Source of the DNA: Streptococcus moroccensis
GTDB taxonomy: Bacteria; Bacillota; Bacilli; Lactobacillales; Streptococcaceae
DNA: 64,000 nt
Assembly (NCBI RefSeq): GCF_030812835.1
Contig: NZ_JAUSTM010000003.1
Location: 87,580 to 151,579 of the forward strand
Direction of reading: 5' to 3'
The notes beneath the pieces are model-generated. The model did no database searches. It was not told where the DNA came from and was given only the letters and a program-made list of their open reading frames with translations. Below, piece after piece: positions 48,905 through 57,652 of this stretch; the first letter of the stretch is position 1; the number at the start of each line of letters is the position of its first letter. A program made the position numbers and the translations under genes.

Positions 48905-49762
48905 ATGGAAGACACGCGCTTATGGCAAAAACGGCGTCTCTACAGTTTGACGCTCAAGGCTGCCATGCTCTTATCAGCAGCTATTACAGTAGGACTGGTT
49001 CTCTTTATTATTGTTTATGTTGTCTGGAATGGTGCTCAGCATTTGTCTTGGGAACTGTTGACGACTAGTCCAAGTTATTTAACAGGTAATATTGGGATTT
49101 TACCAGATATTTTAAATACTCTCTACATGGTGATTACGACTCTGGCAGTTGTATTACCAATTGGTATTGGGGCGGCTATCTATTTGACAGAGTATGCCAA
49201 TCATCCACGGCTTATTAGCTGGATCGAGTTTACCACGGAAACCTTATCAGGGATTCCATCTATTATCTTTGGTCTAGTGGGTATGTTAGCCTTTGCTCAG
49301 ATGTTTGGCTTTGGGACATCCATTTTAGCGGGTGCTTTGACCTTAGTGATGATGAACTTGCCCATTATTATCCGGACGACTCAAGAGAGTCTCAAAACTG
49401 TTCCGAACAGTTATCGGGAAGGTGCTTTTGCCCTCGGTGCAGGTAAGTCTCGTGTGGTCTTTACGGTTGTTCTGCCTAAGTGTGTGGCAGGTATTGTTTC
49501 TGGAACCATTTTAACCATTGGACGGATTTTAGGGGAAACGGCTGCGCTTCTCTACACGGCTGGTCTTGCTCACGTAGCAACAGGCTATTTCTCAGCCATT
49601 TTCAAATCTGGAGCTACTCTGACGGTATCCCTCTATGTCTATGCCAAAGAGCAAGGGGAATTTCAAGTGGCCTTTGCCATTGCAACTATCCTCCTCATCC
49701 TGACCTTTATCATCAACCAAGTGGCCTACCAAGTCACCCGTCTTTCACGGACGAAAGAGTAG
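48905..49762 (+). CDS. pstA: Phosphate ABC transporter, permease PstA
   Basis: This 285-residue membrane protein pairs with PstC. TLSGIPSIIFGLVGMLAF and the EAA loop SYREGAFALGAGKSRVVFTVVLPKCVAGI identify it. A 160-bp structured gap separates it from pstB, unlike the tight spacing elsewhere in the operon. Confidence 0.94.
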   Translation: MEDTRLWQKRRLYSLTLKAAMLLSAAITVGLVLFIIVYVVWNGAQHLSWELLTTSPSYLTGNIGILPDILNTLYMVITTLAVVLPIGIGAAIYLTEYANHPRLISWIEFTTETLSGIPSIIFGLVGMLAFAQMFGFGTSILAGALTLVMMNLPIIIRTTQESLKTVPNSYREGAFALGAGKSRVVFTVVLPKCVAGIVSGTILTIGRILGETAALLYTAGLAHVATGYFSAIFKSGATLTVSLYVYAKEQGEFQVAFAIATILLILTFIINQVAYQVTRLSRTKE

Positions 49763-49773
49763 AACAAATGGGG

Positions 49774-49917
49774 TTTAGAGGCCCTTTGTATCTTAGAATT
49801 GAACACGGGCTAAAATACTCGGTAGAATGTCCCAGCTTCCTAGAAACCTGAGTTTCTGCGTCAGCTGATTCATTCTCCAACGTATTTCTAAACGCCCTTT
49901 GTATCTTATAATAAGGA
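49774..49917 (+). repeat. Duplicated 14-mer and nested stem between pstA and pstB
   Basis: GCCCTTTGTATCTTA-type copies lie near 49781 and 49892. Between them AGAATG/CATTCT (49824 with 49871), AGC/GCT (49834 with 49864) and AGAAAC/GTTTCT (49842 with 49852) nest into one stem. There is no T-run, so it is more likely a stability or processing element than a terminator. Confidence 0.55.
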
Positions 49918-49924
49918 GTTTTTG

Positions 49925-50683
49925 ATGTCACAATCGATTTTATCTGTTGATCAGCTGGAGTTGTGGTACTCTGAGCACAAGGCCCTCAAGGGGATCAACA
50001 TGACCTTTCCTGAGAATTCAATCACGGCCTTGATTGGCCCTTCTGGTTGTGGAAAGTCTACTTTTCTAAAAACTATTAACCGCATGAATGACCTGATAAA
50101 AGGGGTTCATTACGAAGGGACGATTACTTATGGTGGAGAGAATATTTTCCGCCAGGATATCAATGTCACTCATTTGCGCAAGGATATCGGAATGGTTTTC
50201 CAACGTCCGAACCCTTTTGACAAGTCGATTTACGACAACATTGCCTACGGGCCACGGACCCATGGGATTAGAAGCAAGGCTGAGCTAGATCCGATCGTTG
50301 AGGATTCCTTGAAAAAAGCAGCCCTCTGGGATGAGGTTAAGGACCGTTTGCATAAGTCAGCCCTTGGATTATCAGGTGGTCAGCAACAGCGTCTTTGTAT
50401 CGCGCGTGCCTTGGCGGTCAATCCTAAGATTATTCTGATGGATGAGCCGACATCTGCCTTGGACCCTATTTCAACTGCAAAAATTGAAGAATTGATGGTA
50501 GAACTCAAAAAAGATTACACCATTATCATTGTGACCCACAACATGCAACAAGCCTTGCGGATTTCAGATTATACTGCCTTTTTCCTATTGGGGGAATTGA
50601 TTGAGCATGGCAAAACCCAGGAACTCTTCTCAAATCCTGTTGAGGAGAAAACAGAAGCCTATATCACAGGAAGGTTTGGTTAA
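49925..50683 (+). CDS. pstB: Phosphate ABC transporter ATPase
   Basis: This 252-residue ATPase has Walker [25 protein letters not shown] and [35 protein letters not shown] is a PstB hallmark. I chose ATG 49925, which has AAGGAG 6 nt upstream, over an in-frame TTG at 49922. Only one pstB is present; many streptococci have two. Confidence 0.95.
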   Translation: MSQSILSVDQLELWYSEHKALKGINMTFPENSITALIGPSGCGKSTFLKTINRMNDLIKGVHYEGTITYGGENIFRQDINVTHLRKDIGMVFQRPNPFDKSIYDNIAYGPRTHGIRSKAELDPIVEDSLKKAALWDEVKDRLHKSALGLSGGQQQRLCIARALAVNPKIILMDEPTSALDPISTAKIEELMVELKKDYTIIIVTHNMQQALRISDYTAFFLLGELIEHGKTQELFSNPVEEKTEAYITGRFG

Positions 50684-50685
50684 TC

Positions 50686-51336
50686 ATGAGAGAACGTTTT
50701 GATCATCAATTAGAAAAAATGCACATGGAACTTGTGGAGATGATGGCCATTAGTGAAAAAATGATGGCTCTGACGCTTCGGGAGTTGAAAAATCCTGCCA
50801 ATCATACTATGATAGAGATAAGCCCACTATACGAAACGGTGGAAGAGTTGAAGAAAAAGGTTGAGGCGCGTTGTTTGAAATTGCTCTTGCAACAACAGCC
50901 TGTAGCGCGTGACCTCCGTAGGATTTCTTCAACACTAGAAATGATCAATGATATTGATCGTGTTGGGGAGCAAATCTTGAACATCAATGGCATGCTGGAA
51001 AAGGTGAATCAGACAGATGGCTTAGCCTACAATGCCTTATTAGAGCTTGCCAAAGTTACGCAAAAAGCCTTGTCATTAAGCGTTCAAGCCTATATTCAGG
51101 AAGACCCAGCTCTTGCCGAAGAAATGGTAGCTTACGACGATGTGGTGGACAAAGCTTTCAAGACCATGAAAAAATCTCTGATTAAAATCATGAAATTAGA
51201 AGAGGACGAGACCAAAGAAGAAGAAATCTTGGACTTACTCCTGATTGCAAAATATTTTGAAAAAATTGCGGACCATTCAGCAAACGCTGCGCGGTGGTTA
51301 ATTTTCCTCGTTACTGGGGAGAGAAAAGGAACGTAA
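50686..51336 (+). CDS. phoU: Phosphate transport regulator PhoU
   Basis: This 216-residue helical protein has two PhoU repeats, with metal-binding motifs such as RRISSTLEMINDIDRVGEQ and LLLIAKYFEKIADHSANAARW. It couples the Pst transporter to the sensor kinase and represses the Pho response when phosphate is ample. It lies 2 bp behind pstB. Confidence 0.93.
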   Translation: MRERFDHQLEKMHMELVEMMAISEKMMALTLRELKNPANHTMIEISPLYETVEELKKKVEARCLKLLLQQQPVARDLRRISSTLEMINDIDRVGEQILNINGMLEKVNQTDGLAYNALLELAKVTQKALSLSVQAYIQEDPALAEEMVAYDDVVDKAFKTMKKSLIKIMKLEEDETKEEEILDLLLIAKYFEKIADHSANAARWLIFLVTGERKGT

Positions 51337-51339
51337 ACG

Positions 51340-52029
51340 ATGATTTGGTGTTTAGAAGATGACGATAGTATCCGTGAGATAGTCCTTTATACCCTGGAAT
51401 CAACAGGGTTTGAAGGGCGTGGTTTTCCTGATGCTCACGCTTTCTTTGAAGCCTTACACAACAAGGAGGTGGCTAAGCCTGACCTCCTTCTTTTGGATAT
51501 CATGCTACCTGATCAGGATGGGGTCTCAGTTCTTAAGCAATTGAGGGCTCAGCCTGATTTTGGTGATTTTCCTGTCATCATGACCACAGCCAAAGGCAGT
51601 GAATACGATAAAATCAAGTGCCTTGATTTAGGGGCTGATGATTACATGGTCAAGCCCTTTGGGATGATGGAAATGATTTCTCGGATCAAAGCTGTCTTGA
51701 GGCGCTACCGCGGGAAATCAGAAGAAACAGACCATTTACTATTTAAGGACCTTGACCTTAATTTGACCCAGCACAAGGTCAAGTTAGATGGGCAAAAAAT
51801 TAACTTAACCTTTAAGGAGTTTGAGCTTCTTAAACGCTTTCTAACCCATCCTAATCGGGTTTTCACCCGGGACGAGCTCTTGCAAAAGGTTTGGGGAATG
51901 GACTACTTGGGAGAAACACGAACGGTCGATGCCCACATCAAAACCCTGCGTCAAAAGCTGGGGGCGTACAGTCAGTACATCCGAACGATTCGCCATGTCG
52001 GCTATAGTTGGGAAGAAGGTGACCAATGA
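51340..52029 (+). CDS. pnpR: Phosphate response regulator (PnpR/PhoP type)
   Basis: This 229-residue OmpR-class regulator has an N-terminal receiver (WCLEDDDSI; phospho-acceptor Asp in LLLLDIMLPDQDG; Lys in GADDYMVKPFG). The winged helix ends in TRTVDAHIKTLRQKLGAY and IRTIRHVGYSWEE. It probably binds the Pho boxes before pstS. It follows phoU by 3 bp and overlaps the kinase gene by 4 bp. Confidence 0.92.
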   Translation: MIWCLEDDDSIREIVLYTLESTGFEGRGFPDAHAFFEALHNKEVAKPDLLLLDIMLPDQDGVSVLKQLRAQPDFGDFPVIMTTAKGSEYDKIKCLDLGADDYMVKPFGMMEMISRIKAVLRRYRGKSEETDHLLFKDLDLNLTQHKVKLDGQKINLTFKEFELLKRFLTHPNRVFTRDELLQKVWGMDYLGETRTVDAHIKTLRQKLGAYSQYIRTIRHVGYSWEEGDQ

Positions 52030-53687
52030 CTAGGACGATTTTCAGAGCCATATGGTTGATTTCGACCTTGACGTTACTCCTTAGCTTATTTGGAGTTGGT
52101 CTTGTATCCTTTCGGTATTGGTCTCACCAACAGGAGCGGGTTCTCGATAGCCAACTAGGTACTTTGGTCCAAGTAGCGGAGCGACAGGGAGAATCAAGTT
52201 TAAAGGAGTTAGATAGCCAAGATTTTCGGATTACCTTAGTTAACGCTGAAGGTCAAGTGCTCTATGATTCGAAAAAAGATGCCAAAACCATGATGAACCA
52301 TGGTCAGCGCGAGGAGATTTTAGAAGCCTTGGAGACCGGGTACGGGGAGAGTACGCGCTATTCGACAACTATGACCGAGCAGACGGTTTATCGGGCAAGA
52401 CTTTTACCATCAGGAACAGTCTTAAGGGTAGCTGTGCAATTTACCTCTTTCTTAGGGACTCTCAAAGACTTCTGGGCTTTCTTAGTGCTTATTTTCTTGT
52501 TGTCTTTACTGGCTGCTTATGCCATGGCCAAGTGGGTCGCTAAGCGGATCATGGTTCCTGTTAATCAGATTGACCTCAATGAACCCTTGTCCAGCCAGGT
52601 TTATGATGAATTCCTGCCTCTGTTGAGGCGGATGGATTACCTCAATGAAACCAATACCCAGCAGGTTCAGCAAATTCAGCAGAGTGAGCGGGAATTACAG
52701 TTTATCACAGACCAGATGGCCGAAGGCCTCGTTATTCTCAATCGCCAAGATGAGGTCATGCTGCTCAACCAATCAGCGGCAGCCATTTTTAAGACAGAAA
52801 CAGCCAAAGGCAAGCCTTTCTACCAACTCAGTCACGCCTATGACCTCCAGCAAACCCTTCAAAAAGCCAAGGAAGGTGGCCACGCTAGCTACCACATGGA
52901 ACAAGATGGCATGATCTATCGCTTGCTAGCTAGCCGTGTTGATGAAGCGCAGACCTATATGGGCTTGGTAATCTTGATCGTGGACGTGACCGAGCAACGC
53001 CGTCTCGATAAAATGAAGCGGGAGTTTACAGCTAATGTTTCACACGAGTTGAAAACACCCCTGCAGACCATTATGGGAGCCAGTGAGCTTTTGGCCAATC
53101 AGATGGTCCCCGCTGATAAGCAGGAGCGCTTTATTAGCCACATTCAGGCAGAGGCGAAACGCTTGATCAAGTTGATCGATGATGTGATCAAGCTCTCTCA
53201 GTTGGACGAGCAAGCGAATCCTGATGAGGAAGTTTTGGACCTCAAGGTCATTTTAACCACAGTTCTAGATAGCCTTAGGGAGGCCTCTGCCCTTAAAAAG
53301 ATCACTCTTGTTGAGGATTTGGTGTCTAGTCCGGTTAAAGGGAATGCTAAGATTTTGACAGATATTTTTTACAACCTCCTGGACAATGCTATTAAGTACA
53401 GCCCAACAGATTCTAGGATTAGCTTAGAGATGGAAAGGCTTGACCAGGATGTTAAGGTCAGTATTACAGACCAAGGTGAAGGGATTTCCCCAGACCAGCA
53501 AAGCCGTATTTTTGAACGTTTTTACCGCGTGGACAAGAGCCATTCCCGGAAAACAGGCGGCACAGGTTTAGGCCTTTCCATTGTCAAAAATGGCGTGGAC
53601 TACCATAATGGACGCGTAACGGTGCAAAGTGAGCTTGGCCAGGGCAGTCGGTTTGAAGTGACTTTGCCCAAAGAGCAAAAAGAATAA
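52026..53687 (+). CDS. pnpS: Phosphate sensor histidine kinase (PnpS/PhoR type)
   Basis: This 553-residue kinase has an N-terminal membrane segment, a short exported part, and a second segment (AFLVLIFLLSLLAAYAMA) near residue 160. A PAS-like region follows. The phospho-His is in FTANVSHELKTPLQTIM, with N-box FYNLLDNAIKYSP and G-box GGTGLGLSIVKN. The start overlaps pnpR (ATGA). In pneumococcus pnpRS come before pstS; here they come last. Confidence 0.92.
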   Translation: MTRTIFRAIWLISTLTLLLSLFGVGLVSFRYWSHQQERVLDSQLGTLVQVAERQGESSLKELDSQDFRITLVNAEGQVLYDSKKDAKTMMNHGQREEILEALETGYGESTRYSTTMTEQTVYRARLLPSGTVLRVAVQFTSFLGTLKDFWAFLVLIFLLSLLAAYAMAKWVAKRIMVPVNQIDLNEPLSSQVYDEFLPLLRRMDYLNETNTQQVQQIQQSERELQFITDQMAEGLVILNRQDEVMLLNQSAAAIFKTETAKGKPFYQLSHAYDLQQTLQKAKEGGHASYHMEQDGMIYRLLASRVDEAQTYMGLVILIVDVTEQRRLDKMKREFTANVSHELKTPLQTIMGASELLANQMVPADKQERFISHIQAEAKRLIKLIDDVIKLSQLDEQANPDEEVLDLKVILTTVLDSLREASALKKITLVEDLVSSPVKGNAKILTDIFYNLLDNAIKYSPTDSRISLEMERLDQDVKVSITDQGEGISPDQQSRIFERFYRVDKSHSRKTGGTGLGLSIVKNGVDYHNGRVTVQSELGQGSRFEVTLPKEQKE

Positions 53688-53762
53688 TGACAGATGAGTC
53701 TAGGAAAAGTGTGAAATGGACTACACAGTTTTTCTAGTTCTCTTTGTTACTACGGACCTAAA

Positions 53763-53808
53763 GAGTGGAAAAATCAGCCCTAATTGGTTACGATTTTTCC
53801 ACTTTTTT
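53763..53808 (+). terminator. Terminator of the pst operon
   Basis: AGTGGAAAAATC and GATTTTTCCACT perfect arms are followed by TTTTTT. Confidence 0.88.
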
Positions 53809-54004
53809 CAGTGTCTCTCAGTCATGATAGGTGCTCATGTTCAGTATGCTATCTATGGTTTACTTCGTTAAGTAACATGTTTTTTTGTTAAAATCCCGAA
53901 TGATTTTAGACTTCAAAGAAAATTTTCTGGAAAAAAAAACATATTTTGGTAAAATAAAGAGGACAGGGAACGTGACTAGACTGTAGAGAAATGGAGTAGT
54001 AGTC
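53809..54004. promoter_or_regulatory. Upstream region of crtN
   Basis: TGGTAAAAT ending at 53955 is a good extended -10 for crtN, with a leader of about 40 nt. TTACTT/AAGTAA (about 53861-53876) forms a small hairpin. Nothing else is evident. Confidence 0.5.
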
Positions 54005-55492
54005 ATGAAACAGATTGCAGTAATTGGAGCAGGAGTTGCTGGCCTTGCCTCAGCCATCCGCCTCCAACACTTGGGCCACCAGGTCCACATTTACGAAAAA
54101 AACCATAAACCTGGTGGCAAGATGCACCAGATTAAAGAGCAAGGCTTTACTTTTGACGTTGGACCTACCATTGTCATGATGAAGGACTTGTATGAAGAGG
54201 TCTTTGCTTTCTGTGGGCGAGATTTGAAGGATTACATGGACTACGGTCCAGTTGATCCTATGCTGACCCTTCATTTTTCAAAAGACGAAGCCATGCCACT
54301 CTCGACCGATTTGACCAAGCTGATTCATCAATTAGAAGGCATCTCTGATGAGGATGCGCAAGGCTATTTGGCTTTTTTAGCGGATATTTACAAGCGTTAT
54401 TTGATCGCCAAAGACCACTTTTTGACCAGATCTTTTCGGAGTGCCTGGGATTTTTACAATCCTCGGACCATCTATCAAGCGCTTCGCCTGCGGACCTTTA
54501 ACGATGCTTATAGCTCGATAGCTAAGTTCGTCAAAGACGACCGTCTGCGGAAGTCGCTGGCTTTTCAGACCCTTTATATTGGGATTTCTCCCTATCAAGG
54601 TCCCTCGCTTTACTCGATTATCCCTATGATTGAGCTCTTTTATGGTGTTCAGTATTTTAAGGGTGGAATGCATGCCTATGCCAAGGCTATGGAAAAGCTC
54701 TTTCTCGAACTAGGAGGCCAGATTCATTACGGCGCCTCGGTTGATGAGATTTTAGTGGAGGGCAAACAGACCACTGGGATTCGTCTGGGAGATACTGTGG
54801 TTCCATCTGACGCGGTCATCTGTAATGCCGATTTTCCACATGCCATGGTCAACCTCCTGCCAGATGAAAAGACGCGTGGCAAGTACACGGACAACAAAAT
54901 CGCTAAGATGGAATACTCTTGTTCGTGCTTTCTCCTTTATTTGGGAGTGGATAAGGCATACGACTTAGGGTCCCTTCACAATATCTTCTTTGCCCAAGAT
55001 TTCCAGAAAAATGTCAATGACCTGTTTGATGAAGGGAAGTTGCCGACAGATCCATCCTACTATGTCTACTCGCCAAGTCAAATCGATGAGACTATGGCCC
55101 CTGAAGGGCATCAGGCCATCTATGTCCTGGTTCCAGTGCCAGAGCTGTCTCTGTATAAGGACTGGTCAGACCAAGCTGTGGCAGCTTATCGTGATCTGAT
55201 TTTATCTAAGATGAAGGCTGAAACCGTCTTTGAGGATATCGATGAGCACATCGTCTTTGAGCAAATCTATACACCTAAGGACTTTGAAGAACGTTTCAAT
55301 GCTTATAATGGGGCGACCTTTGGTCTCAAGCCAACCCTCCTTCAGAGCAACTATTTCCGTCCTCAACCAAAGTTTAAGGCAGTCGATAATCTGTATTTCT
55401 GCGGCAGTAGTACGCACCCTGGAGCAGGTGTTCCTATTGTACTTATGAGTGCTCAGTTAGCGGTAGAGGAGTTTTTGCATGACAACAACTAA
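54005..55492 (+). CDS. crtN: 4,4'-diapophytoene desaturase-type carotenoid desaturase
   Basis: This 495-residue FAD enzyme of the phytoene desaturase family has the dinucleotide fold VIGAGVAGLASAIRL at residues 5-19. The flavin-contact block GGKMHQIKEQGFTFDVGPT follows, and the C-terminal motif LYFCGSSTHPGAGVPIVLMSAQL is conserved. Together with the squalene/phytoene synthase-type gene that overlaps it by 14 bp, it would make C30 diaponeurosporene or a near relative. A weak alternative is a CrtP-like oxidase, but no second crtN copy is present here. Confidence 0.88.
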   Translation: MKQIAVIGAGVAGLASAIRLQHLGHQVHIYEKNHKPGGKMHQIKEQGFTFDVGPTIVMMKDLYEEVFAFCGRDLKDYMDYGPVDPMLTLHFSKDEAMPLSTDLTKLIHQLEGISDEDAQGYLAFLADIYKRYLIAKDHFLTRSFRSAWDFYNPRTIYQALRLRTFNDAYSSIAKFVKDDRLRKSLAFQTLYIGISPYQGPSLYSIIPMIELFYGVQYFKGGMHAYAKAMEKLFLELGGQIHYGASVDEILVEGKQTTGIRLGDTVVPSDAVICNADFPHAMVNLLPDEKTRGKYTDNKIAKMEYSCSCFLLYLGVDKAYDLGSLHNIFFAQDFQKNVNDLFDEGKLPTDPSYYVYSPSQIDETMAPEGHQAIYVLVPVPELSLYKDWSDQAVAAYRDLILSKMKAETVFEDIDEHIVFEQIYTPKDFEERFNAYNGATFGLKPTLLQSNYFRPQPKFKAVDNLYFCGSSTHPGAGVPIVLMSAQLAVEEFLHDNN

Positions 55493-56342
55493 GTTTCATG
55501 AGCACGTGGCAGATTTTGAAGCCTGTCGACAGATTATCAAACGTGCCTCAAAGAGTTTTTACGCGGCTTTTTCCCAATTACCTGTAGAAGAAGCCTTAAG
55601 TGTTTATGCTGTATACGCTTTCTGCCGTCAGGCTGATGATCTGATTGATGAAAATCAAGATTTGGCTGGACTGGATGTCTTTGAGGAGCAACTCAGAGCC
55701 TTTGAAGCTGGTCAGGTTCCTGATCATTTCATCTGGCGGGCTTTAGCCGTCGTGTTTCAGCACTATTCGATGCATTTTCAGCCTTTTTACGACATGATAG
55801 AAGGGCAACGGATGGACATGGCTTTTCGCCAACCAGAGACCCAGGACGATTTGAGCCGCTATGCTTATCATGTCGCGGGGACAGTTGGGCTCATGCTCTT
55901 GCCGATTCTATCAGAACAACCAGATGCCTGCGCGAGCTACGCGAGAGACCTCGGTGAAGCCATGCAGGTGACTAATATCCTTAGGGATATTGGTGAGGAC
56001 AGGCAAAAAGGCAGGATTTACCTGCCAGCTGATAAAATGCAAACCTTTGGGGTCCATGAGAAGGATTTAGACCAAGAAATGCTAACAAAGCCCCTCATCG
56101 AGCTCTGGGAAAATCAAGCCAAACATGCGGAAGATCTTTATGAGCATGGGCTTGGGATTATTCCTCTAGTTAAAGCTGAAACCCGTTTGGCCCTCTTATC
56201 AGCCATTTATTATTATCGGGCGATTTTAGATGCCTGTCGTCAATCAGGTTATCAGGTCCTAACCAAACGCCAATCCATTTCAGCCTTGGAAAAAGCCAAA
56301 TTGCTGGTAGCTGTCAAAGCGGACCTCAAAAAATACAATTAA
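55479..56342 (+). CDS. crtM: 4,4'-diapophytoene synthase-type prenyl synthase
   Basis: This 287-residue enzyme joins two farnesyl diphosphates. The two Asp motifs are DDLID (residues 53-57) and DIGED in the NILRDIGEDRQKGRIYLP block. FCRQADD and AGTVGLMLLPI are family-typical. The gene starts inside the end of crtN, so translation is coupled. No crtO, crtP or crtQ for further changes is seen nearby. Confidence 0.9.
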   Translation: MTTTKFHEHVADFEACRQIIKRASKSFYAAFSQLPVEEALSVYAVYAFCRQADDLIDENQDLAGLDVFEEQLRAFEAGQVPDHFIWRALAVVFQHYSMHFQPFYDMIEGQRMDMAFRQPETQDDLSRYAYHVAGTVGLMLLPILSEQPDACASYARDLGEAMQVTNILRDIGEDRQKGRIYLPADKMQTFGVHEKDLDQEMLTKPLIELWENQAKHAEDLYEHGLGIIPLVKAETRLALLSAIYYYRAILDACRQSGYQVLTKRQSISALEKAKLLVAVKADLKKYN

Positions 56343-56370
56343 AAAAGGAGCGATTTTTCGCTCCTTTTTA
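56341..56370. terminator. Bidirectional terminator between crtM and the thioredoxin-like gene
   Basis: AAAAAGGAGCGA and TCGCTCCTTTTT pair almost perfectly, with A- and T-runs on the flanks. Confidence 0.85.
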
Positions 56371-56973
56371 TGGTATCAAACTGTCCAATAACTTGGCCAA
56401 GCTCTCTTCTTCTTGCACGCCGTCAAAACGGCTCACTAGGGTCTGGTTCTCATCGATAACCAAGATAGTTGGTAAGGAAGTGATGGCTAAGGCGTTGGCT
56501 GCCATGAGATCCGTATCGCTATACCATGGCATTGTATAGTGGCGGCTATCCATGTAGCTTTTGGCATCATCCAAGGTTTCTCCTCTGGACCCAGTTGCAT
56601 TGGCTAGGACAAAGTTAACTCGATCTCCATAAACCTGGTATAGGTTTTGGATAATTGGCATTTGCTCTTGGCAATGGGGACACCAACTGGCCCATTCCAT
56701 ATAAAGAGTGGGTTTTCCTGCAAAGGATTGGTTAGAAATAACCTCACCCTCAGGAGCCGTCAAAGTAAAATCAGGAAGTCTTTGGCCAAGGAGACCTGGA
56801 TCGGTTGCTTGGCTAGACGTGCTTGTATCGGCAGAGCTAGAAGTGGTCTCTACTGATGGGGCGTTTCCTTGTAGTGATAGCTGTGCATCTCGGTGTTTTA
56901 AGAAAAAGACAATTCCTAAGGTTAATGGAAAAATAATTAAGAAAGACAAGCCTAGTTTTTTTAAGGTGGACAT
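56368..56973 (-). CDS. Membrane-anchored thioredoxin/TlpA-like protein
   Basis: This 201-residue protein has one N-terminal membrane segment (LSFLIIFPLTLGIVFFL), a Ser/Thr-rich linker and a thioredoxin fold with the active site WASWCPHCQEQM. It should act outside the cell in disulfide exchange. I chose ATG 56973, which has GGAG upstream; an earlier ATG at 56985 contains that GGAG within its own codons. It converges on crtM. Confidence 0.85.
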   Translation of the reverse strand: MSTLKKLGLSFLIIFPLTLGIVFFLKHRDAQLSLQGNAPSVETTSSSADTSTSSQATDPGLLGQRLPDFTLTAPEGEVISNQSFAGKPTLYMEWASWCPHCQEQMPIIQNLYQVYGDRVNFVLANATGSRGETLDDAKSYMDSRHYTMPWYSDTDLMAANALAITSLPTILVIDENQTLVSRFDGVQEEESLAKLLDSLIP

Positions 56974-57095
56974 GATAGACTCCAAATTTTTTCTTCATTA
57001 TATCAAAATTAACAATGAGAGGAAAGATTTTGATGGAATCAATGAAAAGAAAACTAGTTATGAGAGTGGGACAAGTAACTTAGATGGCCTTCTCC

Positions 57096-57649
57096 TTATA
57101 GGGCAAAACTTGCAAGGCTGGACGTATGTCCACCGTCTAATAACAGAAGTTGAATACGGGCAAAGGCTTCAAGGTCCTTGCTGCGGTTTAAATCTCCAAG
57201 ATCTAAAGTTGAAAGTTCGCTGCCTGCAAGACTGCTGAAAACGCCTCTTTAGCAGATGCATCATTTCCAGCCACTAAGACCAAGGGGTGATCTCCAGCTG
57301 TCATCCGACTTGAAGAAAAATTGGTGTTCATGGCCTTAATCAAACGGAGATGAGGGTATTTCTGAGCGAGAAGCAGGCTGCTCGATTGGTCATCAGCTAA
57401 AACAGACGTTTTGGTCTGGTAATCCAAAGGATTGCTAATGTCTACTAGGATTTTCTCATCAAGCTGGTCCTCATATAGAGCTACTGTTTCCTCCAAGGCG
57501 TCATAAGGAATACCAAGGATAACAATTTTTCCTAAGATGTCTTCTACTTGGCGTCCAATCTTTTGCACCGAAATGCCTGATTTTTCAAAATAGCTGGCAA
57601 GAGTCCGTCCCATTTTGCCGTTTCCAATAATAGTTACGTATTCTGTCAC
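57096..57649 (-). pseudogene. NADP-binding F420 reductase-like protein with frameshift
   Basis: The intact frame (57203-57649, 148 residues) starts with the Rossmann motif VTIIGNGKMGRTLASYF and has AMNTNFSSSRMTAGDHPLVLVAGNDASAKEAF, then stops soon after AANFQL. A -1 shift at the AAA run 57212-57214 restores the family C-terminus: STLDLGDLNRSKDLEAFARI, and the frame then stops at 57096. One missing T on the coding strand would explain it. The protein may still fold partly. It lies 3 bp downstream of the monooxygenase gene, whose flavin chemistry it may have served. Confidence 0.7.
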
Positions 57650-57652
57650 GTT

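Noticed and set aside
49480..49851. A 123-codon frame in the pstA 3' end and spacer
   Set aside because: It is a shadow of pstA in another frame, with Cys- and His-rich composition unlike a real protein and no ribosome site.
56708..57238. A 176-codon plus-strand frame across the thioredoxin-like gene
   Set aside because: It is antisense to two better-supported minus-strand genes and shows no family resemblance.
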